Shown here: positions 57,573 to 64,000 of the stretch, in pieces | Numbering within the stretch: the stretch's first letter is position 1 | How the letters are laid out: the number at the start of each line of letters is the position of its first letter | Assembly: GCA_965220305.1 (NCBI GenBank) | Contig: OZ244817.1 | Span: 124,001-188,000, forward strand | From: G965220305 sp965220305 | GTDB taxonomy: Bacteria > Chloroflexota > Dehalococcoidia > Lucifugimonadales > UBA3495 | Length of the DNA: 64,000 nt | Reading direction: 5' to 3' | The notes under the pieces: generated by a model | Database searches by the model: none | Seen by the model: only the letters and a program-made list of their open reading frames with translations | What the model was told of the DNA's origin: nothing | Translations under genes and position numbers: made by a program

Positions 57573-59351
57573 ATGAGTTCCGATAAGTTTGATCTCGCAA
57601 TTGGTATTGGAGGCGAGGCCGGACAGGGCATAGCAACCCCCGGAGATATTCTGGCGCGGATTTTTGTTCGCCGAGGACTGCACCTCAATACCTACAACGC
57701 CTATCAGTCGATTATTCGAGGCGGGCATATCTTTCTTTTCGTCAGAATCAGCGATGAAGAGATTTACAGCCACGGCGATAACCTGGACCTGCTGCTGTGC
57801 CTGAACCAAGACACCATGGACCGGCATCTTAACCTGATCGGTGAAGGTGGCCGGATTATCTTCAACAGCGATTCAATAAAGCCGGGCGAAGCCAACGACG
57901 GGGCTTTACTATGCCCCATTCCGGTATCTGAACTTACCGAGAGTAGAAATCGGCTGGTGCAAAATACCGTGGCTGTCGGCGCGGTTGCGTCAATGATAGG
58001 GCTGGACTTCCGAGTCCTGGAAGAGAGCCTATCCTTGAGGTTCCAGCGGCAAGGCGAAAACATCGTTACCGAAAACGTGAGGGTGGCCCGGGCCGGTTTC
58101 GATTACGCGGAGCAAAACTTCGAGCCCTTCCCCGATGCGCTTCCCTCCTTGCCCAATCCCCTGGGAGTTTGGTCGGGGAATGAAGCCTTGGCCATGGGCG
58201 GCGCGGCGGCCGGCGTAAAATTTTACGCCGCTTACCCCATGAGTCCTTCCACCGGAGTGCTCCACTGGATGGCGCAGAATGCCCGCAACCTGGGAATAAT
58301 GGTCCGGCAGGTTGAGGACGAAATTGGTGTAGCCAACATGGTTATCGGCGCAGCCCATACCGGCTGCCGGGCCATGTGCGCCACGTCCGGGGGCGGTTTC
58401 GCCCTCATGACCGAAGCGGTGGGCAGCGCCGCCATGATGGAGATTCCCGCCGTATTCATCAACGTCCAACGGGCCGGACCCTCCACCGGTGTGCCGACCA
58501 AGACGGAGCAGGGTGACCTGTGGCAAGCATTGGGGGCCAGCCAAGGGGACTTCGAGCGCTTTATCGTGGCCCCAACGGACGCGTTGGACGCCTTCAACAC
58601 GGTGCCGGAGATGTTTAACCTGGCCGATAAGTGTCAGTGCCCTGGTATAATCATCTCCGACCTCTTAATCTCCGAGGGAAGGTTCTCCTTCGACCCTGGA
58701 AAAGTGGACATGCAGCCCAAGATTGAGCGGGGGGAGTTGATAACCGAGGCCTCCGACGGCAATGGGTACATGCGCTACCAGGACACCAGGTCCGGCGTTT
58801 CCCCCCGAGCCATCCCCGGTCTGGAGGGGTACGTCCATATCGTCGCCACCGACGAGCACGACGAAGATGGAATCCTCATCAGTGACGAGTTCACCAACCC
58901 CCACAAGCGGCGTCAGATGGTGGAAAAGCGGGCGCGTAAATTCGAGGGCATCGTGGAACACATAGCTGCTCCCGAGCTCGAGGGCCCGGAAGATGCTGAA
59001 GTGACTCTGATTGGGTGGGGCTCCACCTACGGCGTCATCAGGGAGGCCCTGGAGCAGTTGGAGGAAAAGGGCGTCAAGGCTAACCATCTCCCGATCAAGT
59101 GGATCGTCCCGTTCCATGCCGATGCCGTGTCGGAGATAATGCAAAGCGCCAAACGGACCATGATCGTCGAGAACAACTATTCGGGTCAGTTTGCCAGGTA
59201 CCTGCGCAGCGAGACCGGCCTCTCCGCCGATGGGCACATTCGTAAGTACGACGGGGAGCCCTTCATGCCCCATCACATTGTGAACGGTGTACTGGAGCAT
59301 CTCGGAGGCGCTACCGGGGTTTACGTCCCTTACCAGGAAGTCATTACTTAA
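57573..59351 (+). CDS. korA: 2-oxoacid:acceptor oxidoreductase, fused gamma-alpha subunit (KorA type)
   Basis: A 592-residue protein. Residues 1-185 are the gamma (POR) domain (AIGIGGEAGQGIATPGDILAR), and the remainder the alpha (PYR) domain beginning SGNEALAMGGAAAGVKFYAA with YPMSPSTGVLHWMAQNA, EDEIGVANMVIGAAHTGCRA and KTEQGDLWQALGAS. It forms the catalytic core with the beta subunit of the next gene and oxidises 2-oxoglutarate or a related 2-oxoacid, with CoA and ferredoxin. No iron-sulfur cluster is seen in this fusion, as expected. ATG at 57573 follows GGAGGG. Confidence 0.93.
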   Translation: MSSDKFDLAIGIGGEAGQGIATPGDILARIFVRRGLHLNTYNAYQSIIRGGHIFLFVRISDEEIYSHGDNLDLLLCLNQDTMDRHLNLIGEGGRIIFNSDSIKPGEANDGALLCPIPVSELTESRNRLVQNTVAVGAVASMIGLDFRVLEESLSLRFQRQGENIVTENVRVARAGFDYAEQNFEPFPDALPSLPNPLGVWSGNEALAMGGAAAGVKFYAAYPMSPSTGVLHWMAQNARNLGIMVRQVEDEIGVANMVIGAAHTGCRAMCATSGGGFALMTEAVGSAAMMEIPAVFINVQRAGPSTGVPTKTEQGDLWQALGASQGDFERFIVAPTDALDAFNTVPEMFNLADKCQCPGIIISDLLISEGRFSFDPGKVDMQPKIERGELITEASDGNGYMRYQDTRSGVSPRAIPGLEGYVHIVATDEHDEDGILISDEFTNPHKRRQMVEKRARKFEGIVEHIAAPELEGPEDAEVTLIGWGSTYGVIREALEQLEEKGVKANHLPIKWIVPFHADAVSEIMQSAKRTMIVENNYSGQFARYLRSETGLSADGHIRKYDGEPFMPHHIVNGVLEHLGGATGVYVPYQEVIT

Positions 59352-59362
59352 AGAGGTGCGAT

Positions 59363-60274
59363 ATGACGACTACTGAGGCTGTTTCCGGTGACCAGCCGGT
59401 GGTACAACTTACGGCCAGGGACTACAAGGGAAAGGTTGACCCGGACTGGTGCCCAGGGTGCGGTGATTTCGGAGTTCTGAATAGCCTGCAACGGGCCTGC
59501 GCGGGACTGGGACTGAGACCCCATGAACTCCTCGTAGTCAGCGGCATTGGGTGTTCTTCCAACCTGCCGGGGTATATCAACGCCTACGGGATGCATACTC
59601 TTCACGGCAGGTCGCTGGCCGTAGCTACCGGCGCAAAAATGGCCAATCACCAGTTGAATGTAATCGTCACCGGCGGTGACGGAGATGGGTACGGGATTGG
59701 TGGCAACCATTTCACCCATACGGCCCGCCGAAACGTGGACCTTACCTACATTGTGATGAACAACCAGATCTACGGCCTGACCACCGGCCAAATTTCCCCC
59801 ACCAGCCGGGTGGGAATGCGTACCAAGAGCACGCCTTTCGGCAGCGTGGAAATGCCCATCAACCCAATCACGTCCGCCATTATGAACGGGGCCACCTTCG
59901 TGGCGCGGGGCTTCAGCGGAGACATCCGGCACCTGACTGACCTGATGGAGCAAGCAATTCAGCACAAGGGGTTCGCCCTGATCGACGTTTTCAGCCCTTG
60001 CGTCACCTTCAACTTGGACAACGGGCATCAGTTCTTTAAGGACCGGGTGACCAAGCTGGAGGACGGTGGGCACGACACCTCCGACTGGCAGGCAGCTTGC
60101 GAAAAAGCGGTGGAGTGGGGCGATACCATCTACACCGGGGTCTTCTTCCAGGAGAAGCAAGCCGAGTCCTTGGGTGCATTGGAGCCCGTGCTGGGCTCCA
60201 ATGTTCCGTTGGCCCATCGGCCCTTGGGCCTAGCCGCCGAGGAGTCCCAGCGCATCATCGACCGCATGATGTAG
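59363..60274 (+). CDS. korB: 2-oxoacid:acceptor oxidoreductase beta subunit (KorB type)
   Basis: A 303-residue TPP and iron-sulfur binding subunit. DWCPGCGDFGVLN (Cys30, Cys33), SGIGCSSNLPGY, HGRSLAVATGAKMANHQLNV and the TPP motif VTGGDGDGYGIGGNHF with MNNQIYGLTTGQISPTS. Begins 11 bases after korA with AAGAGGTG. Together they would supply reduced ferredoxin; the alternative substrates pyruvate or 2-oxoisovalerate cannot be excluded from sequence alone. Confidence 0.94.
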   Translation: MTTTEAVSGDQPVVQLTARDYKGKVDPDWCPGCGDFGVLNSLQRACAGLGLRPHELLVVSGIGCSSNLPGYINAYGMHTLHGRSLAVATGAKMANHQLNVIVTGGDGDGYGIGGNHFTHTARRNVDLTYIVMNNQIYGLTTGQISPTSRVGMRTKSTPFGSVEMPINPITSAIMNGATFVARGFSGDIRHLTDLMEQAIQHKGFALIDVFSPCVTFNLDNGHQFFKDRVTKLEDGGHDTSDWQAACEKAVEWGDTIYTGVFFQEKQAESLGALEPVLGSNVPLAHRPLGLAAEESQRIIDRMM

Positions 60275-60466
60275 CGGCGACCCTGGCATCGCCACAGAGG
60301 CGCTACACGGCAATACAGAGGGATCGGAAGGATGTCTTCCTCCGGTCTCTTTTGTTTTTCTCCAGTTGCCCGATTTATTTTGACAGAGAAGGCCGGGCAG
60401 AATAAGATGACCTAGCTACTATCGAGAATCCCCGAGAGGGAATCTTGCTACTGGGGAAGAGTTAAT

Positions 60467-60925
60467 ATGGACGCTTCAGCCATTTCCCACATCGCCCTCT
60501 GTGTCCGCAATATGGACAAGTCACTGGAGTTTTATCGTGACAAGCTGGGCATGAAAGTCACCGCTGATGGGGATACCGACCCCACCGAAGGGGGACGGCC
60601 CCACAACTACAAATACGCCCGCCGGACCCGGCGTCGGGTGAGCGTTAGCTACGGGGACGACAGCACCATGCCCTCGCTTACCCTGACCAGCCATCCTGGA
60701 GAGACCCCGGACGGTGACGCAATTCTACTGGACCAAGTAGGCATCACCCACCTGGCCTTCGTCGTTACCGACGTGGCGGGGCTGGCCGCCGAGTTGGAAT
60801 CCAGAGGCGTAGAACTGGCCGGGCCGCGCCAGTCCTTCGTCAGCGCCAATGGCGAGATGCGCAATATCTACGTGAGAGACCCCGACGGCATCCTGATCCA
60901 GTTCAGCGCGGGACCGGGAGGCTAG
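60467..60925 (+). CDS. VOC (glyoxalase/bleomycin resistance) family protein
   Basis: A 152-residue VOC domain with the ISHIALCVRNMDKSLEFYRDKLGM start, a mid-part ITHLAFVVTDVAGLAAELESRG and the C-terminal MRNIYVRDPDGILIQFSAGPGG. Metal ligands could be the His in HIAL, the His in ITHLAF and the Glu or Gln in LIQF. Substrate unknown: glyoxalase, epimerase and dioxygenase members share this pattern. It lies between korB and the E2 gene, about 190 and 75 bases from them, so co-transcription is uncertain. Confidence 0.87.
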   Translation: MDASAISHIALCVRNMDKSLEFYRDKLGMKVTADGDTDPTEGGRPHNYKYARRTRRRVSVSYGDDSTMPSLTLTSHPGETPDGDAILLDQVGITHLAFVVTDVAGLAAELESRGVELAGPRQSFVSANGEMRNIYVRDPDGILIQFSAGPGG

Positions 60926-61002
60926 CCCCCTTGGCCTCTCGCGCCCTGGCCTGGCCCGAATACTGCCCGGCATAGGAGCCCAGCCTTCTCTAGGAGGATG
61001 CC

Positions 61003-62355
61003 TTGGCTACGAACATTGTGATGCCCCAAATGGGCTACGACATGCGGGAAGGCACTGTCGTCCGCTGGCACAAGCAGGAGGGTGAAGCCGTCAATCGCGG
61101 CGAGGTCATCGCCGAAATTGAAACGGACAAGGCGACGGTTGAATTTGAAGCCTACACCAGCGGAGTCCTACGAAAGATCGTAGCCGAGGCGGGCCACGTA
61201 GTCCCGGTTGGAGAGCTAATTGCCATTATTACGGCTCCCGGAGAGGAACTGCCGGCGGACATCCCGACCCCGCCGAGTCCCGAGTCTCCCCCCGAACCCG
61301 ACGCCGTAGAGGCCCCTCTTCCTGCCGCTTCCTATTCCAGCGCCGCTACCGGGGAGGTCAGGGCTTCCCCCATTGCCCGACGACTGGCCCGAGAACGGGG
61401 AATTGACCTGAGCGTGGTCCAAGGGACCGGGCCGGGCGGGCGCGTCGTCGAAAAGGACGTGTTGGATTACTCACCCCCCGCACCGGAGCCCGCGGTGGAG
61501 GCCGAGCCGCCGGGCTCAGTAAGGGCTTCCCCCATCGCGCGGCGTCTGGCCCGGGAACGGGGAATTGACCTTGCATTGCTTCTGGGGACCGGACCGGGCA
61601 GGCGCGTCGTCGAGAAGGACGTCCTGGAATATACCCCGCCTGAACCTCCCGCCGAGACTCCGGCGGGGCTTGGCGGGGACCGGGTGGAACTGACCCGGAT
61701 GCGGCAGGCCATCGCTCGGGTTACCGCCGAGAGCAAGCGGTCAGCGCCCCACTTCTACTTGACCTCCGACATTGACATGGCCCGAGCGGTAAGACTGCGC
61801 CAGGAGATAAACGATAGCCTAGACGCCAGCCAGCGGGTTAGCCTCAACGACATGGTCGTCAAGGCGTGCGCTCTCGCCCTGGGCAAGCATCCCAAGTTCA
61901 ACGCTTCCTTCCAGGAAGACCACCTGCAGATGAACCCCAGCGTTAACATTGGCATCGCCATTGCCCTGGAGGCCGGGTTGATAGTTCCGGGCGTGAACAA
62001 CTGCGAGAGCAAGAGCCTGGTGGAAATCGCCGAGGCCAGCAAGGACCTGAACGAGCGCTCCCGCAACGGCGCCCTGCGAAACGAAGAATACACGGGCACC
62101 ACCTTTAGCGTCAGCAACCTGGGAATGTTTGATGTCGACAGCTTTGCCGCCATTATTTTCCCTCCCCATGCCGCCGTGCTGGCTGTGGGAACAGTGAAAC
62201 AGCAGCCGGTGGTGCGCGACGGCGAACTGGCGGTGTCGGAGATAATGAAGGCCACTCTGTCCACCGACCACCGGGTCGCCGACGGAGCGGAGGCGGCCCT
62301 CTTCCTGGTGGAAGTCAAGAGAATTTTAGAGAATCCGTTGAGCCTGCTGCTTTAG
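61003..62355 (+). CDS. Dihydrolipoamide acyltransferase (E2) with two E3-binding domains
   Basis: A 450-residue E2. Residues 1-80 are a lipoyl domain (EIETDKATVEFE, lipoyl Lys43). Two peripheral subunit-binding domains follow at about residues 119-155 and 173-209. They repeat RASPIARRLARERGIDL almost unchanged and end in GRVVEKDVLDY and RRVVEKDVLEY. The C-terminal catalytic domain carries FSVSNLGMFDVDSFAAII and LSTDHRVADG (His423, Asp427). Start is TTG at 61003 after CTAGGAGGATG. No E1 gene is in the cluster so far. The acyl group (acetyl, branched-chain or other) is not determined by the sequence. Confidence 0.92.
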   Translation: MATNIVMPQMGYDMREGTVVRWHKQEGEAVNRGEVIAEIETDKATVEFEAYTSGVLRKIVAEAGHVVPVGELIAIITAPGEELPADIPTPPSPESPPEPDAVEAPLPAASYSSAATGEVRASPIARRLARERGIDLSVVQGTGPGGRVVEKDVLDYSPPAPEPAVEAEPPGSVRASPIARRLARERGIDLALLLGTGPGRRVVEKDVLEYTPPEPPAETPAGLGGDRVELTRMRQAIARVTAESKRSAPHFYLTSDIDMARAVRLRQEINDSLDASQRVSLNDMVVKACALALGKHPKFNASFQEDHLQMNPSVNIGIAIALEAGLIVPGVNNCESKSLVEIAEASKDLNERSRNGALRNEEYTGTTFSVSNLGMFDVDSFAAIIFPPHAAVLAVGTVKQQPVVRDGELAVSEIMKATLSTDHRVADGAEAALFLVEVKRILENPLSLLL

Positions 62356-62454
62356 GCAGCCACCGGGAGAGTCTTGGGAAGAGCGAGCATGGTTGGTCGG
62401 CGGTCTTTTGGCGAGACGCTGTAGACATGGGATATTGTTTAGGAGAGGTGACCA

Positions 62455-64000
62455 TTGGCTAGGATGACTGGGGGCCAGGCGGTTGTGGAGTCGCTGAAAG
62501 CCCATGACGTTGATACCGTTTTCGGTATTATCTCGGTCCACACTCTGGACCTGTATGACGCCCTGTTCGACGAGCAGGACGCTGTTCGGTTCATCGGTGG
62601 CCGGCTGGAATTGGGTTGCGGTTTCATGGCCGACGGCTATTCCCGGGCCACCGGGCATCCCGGGGTGCTGCTCACCAGTACCGGGCCGGGCGCCGCCGAT
62701 TCCATGGGCGCCATGGGGGAAGCCTACTTTTCGGGCTCGTCCATACTGCAAATAACGACCAACGTGGAACAGGAGTTTCTGGGCACGGGAAAACTGCCTA
62801 CCCACGACGTTAAGGACCAACTAGGGATGTTCCGGGCGGTCACTGACTGGAACGCCATGGTCCGCCAGGTAGAGGCTATTCCCGATCACGTGGTGGAGGC
62901 CTTCCGGCGGTTCCAGGAGCGTCGGCACCGGCCCATCGAGCTGGAATTGCCCACGGATTTGCTGGGCCAGCAGGCTGAAGTAGAAGTCCTACAGCCCCGA
63001 CTGCCGGACGTTCCAATGGGCGACCCGGTAATGGTGGAGCGGGCCCTGCAGGCGCTCATCGGCGCAAAGCGCCCGGTGATTTTCGTTGGGGAAGAGCTAC
63101 AATCCCAGGACGGCGCGGCAGAAGTCGTCCAGTTGGCCGAGCGGCTGGGCGCTGCGGTGGTAACCGGCGATGGGGCCAAGGGCGCTTTCCCGGAAAGCCA
63201 CCCCTTATCCCTGGGCCAGGCCCTGGGACGACGCATCTGGGGGGACAACCCGGTGCAAGACTGGATGGGCACCTGCGACGTGGCCTTGGTGCTGGGGTCG
63301 ATTCTGCCCTACCGTTCCACCGTCGGGGTGGGCATGAAGCTGCCCGAAACGGTAATCCACGTACTGCTGGACGAAGAAGCCATCGGCAAGAATTATGCCG
63401 CCAATATTCCCATACAGGCCAATTCCAAGGCTGTGACCCGACAATTGCTTGATGGCATCGGCAACCAGGACATGGATAAAGGCCAAGCCTTCCGCCAAGA
63501 AATAGCCAATGTCAAGGGCCAGATCTACGCGTCGTTGCAGAACAACTGGGGCAACGAGCTAAGGACATTCGAGGCCATTCGCTCGGTGACGCCAGCGAAC
63601 ACCATCTTCGCCCTAGACCCCACGGTGCCCGCCAGCCGGGCGGCGCGCTGCCTGACCATCGACCAACCCCGAACCTACATGCATCCCCACGGCTGGGCGG
63701 GTCTCGGATTTTCGTTCCCGGCGGCCATGGGCGCCAAGGTGGGCAAACCCGCCAACCCGGTAGTCTGCATAACCGGCGACGGCGGTTTTCAATACAACGC
63801 CCAAGAGTTGGGCACCGCCATCCAGTACGGCATCAATCCCATCGTTTTGATGTTCAATGACAGTGCCTGGGGTGTCCTCAAGAGCTATCAGAGGGACAAC
63901 TTTGGCCCCCACCGTTTGATGGGGACCGAGTTGGTCAACCCGGACTTCATCAAGCTGTTTGGCTCCTACGACATTGAAGGCACCCGGGTATCCACGGTGG
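62455..64000 (+). CDS. Thiamine-diphosphate-dependent enzyme, acetolactate synthase-like (partial)
   Basis: The open frame runs off the right edge with 515 codons visible. N-terminal TPP enzyme domain: TGGQAVVESLKAHDVDTVFG, the catalytic-type Glu in GGRLELGCGFMADGYSRATG, LLTSTGPGAADSMG, then a central domain (RPVIFVGEELQSQDGAAEVV) and the C-terminal TPP-binding region (GLGFSFPAAMGAKVG, VCITGDGGFQYNAQELGTAI, LMFNDSAWGVLKSYQ). The family contains acetolactate synthase, benzoylformate decarboxylase, oxalyl-CoA decarboxylase and others; this one is not assigned. TTG at 62455 is chosen for its spacing after AGGAGAGG; ATG at 62464 is the alternative. Confidence 0.85.
   Translation, partial: MARMTGGQAVVESLKAHDVDTVFGIISVHTLDLYDALFDEQDAVRFIGGRLELGCGFMADGYSRATGHPGVLLTSTGPGAADSMGAMGEAYFSGSSILQITTNVEQEFLGTGKLPTHDVKDQLGMFRAVTDWNAMVRQVEAIPDHVVEAFRRFQERRHRPIELELPTDLLGQQAEVEVLQPRLPDVPMGDPVMVERALQALIGAKRPVIFVGEELQSQDGAAEVVQLAERLGAAVVTGDGAKGAFPESHPLSLGQALGRRIWGDNPVQDWMGTCDVALVLGSILPYRSTVGVGMKLPETVIHVLLDEEAIGKNYAANIPIQANSKAVTRQLLDGIGNQDMDKGQAFRQEIANVKGQIYASLQNNWGNELRTFEAIRSVTPANTIFALDPTVPASRAARCLTIDQPRTYMHPHGWAGLGFSFPAAMGAKVGKPANPVVCITGDGGFQYNAQELGTAIQYGINPIVLMFNDSAWGVLKSYQRDNFGPHRLMGTELVNPDFIKLFGSYDIEGTRVSTV

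Overview
The window looks like a chromosome segment of a GC-rich Chloroflexota bacterium, most likely SAR202/Dehalococcoidia-like. That placement is an inference from gene content: lactate-utilisation LutABC, a 2-oxoacid:ferredoxin oxidoreductase, paired M20 amidohydrolases, solute-binding lipoproteins with long Glu/Lys/Val stalks, frequent GTG and TTG starts, and hairpin repeats scattered between genes. No rRNA, phage or CRISPR array was seen.

Layout. 1-1904: riboflavin operon (ribD, ribE, start of ribB or ribBA), minus strand. 2217-3170: SIMPL-domain lipoprotein. 3246-4674: first copy of an IS701-like element. 4831-6699: ECF sigma factor with a membrane anti-sigma factor. 6783-8015: acyl-CoA dehydrogenase. 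8517-10695: selA and an alpha/beta hydrolase, then the second, apparently identical IS701-like copy (10696-12124) and a small non-autonomous element. 12429-19954: endonuclease Q-like protein, a RimI-type acetyltransferase, then a tight operon of coaE, a MoxR/NorQ-type AAA ATPase, a CoA-type Nudix hydrolase and a 1086-residue NorD/CbbO-like VWA protein. 20099-26069, minus: cinA and a four-gene Gld-type ABC exporter. 26362-31498, plus: speD-like, speB-like, site-2 protease, cysteine desulfurase, a lipoprotein and a SEC59-type kinase. 31903-34586: tandem M20 paralogues. 34700-39688: glycerate kinase, an HEPN/MNT pair and lutABC. 39907-43278: FKBP lipoprotein, DUF2231 protein, a 53-residue Cys-rich protein and a PQQ-type propeller protein. 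43447-44496: IS982-like element. 45126-53657: three tandem solute-binding proteins and one DppB/DppC permease pair, with decayed permease remnants between the binding proteins. 53761-54205: tRNA-Sec and thioredoxin. 54325-55780: IS66 element. 56067-64000: lpd, korA, korB, VOC protein, E2 acyltransferase and a TPP enzyme cut by the window end.

Working together: selA and tRNA-Sec, about 45 kb apart, indicate a selenocysteine system, although no selenoprotein gene was recognised here. LutABC and glycerate kinase point to small hydroxy-acid use; the Dpp-like array and M20 enzymes to peptide or amide uptake and hydrolysis; KorAB, Lpd and E2 to ferredoxin- and lipoate-linked 2-oxoacid oxidation. 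The clearest new observations are a candidate programmed -1 frameshift in both IS701-like copies, with the extended frame ending in the terminal inverted repeat, and a two-member family of small elements with matching terminal repeats and 8-bp target duplications.
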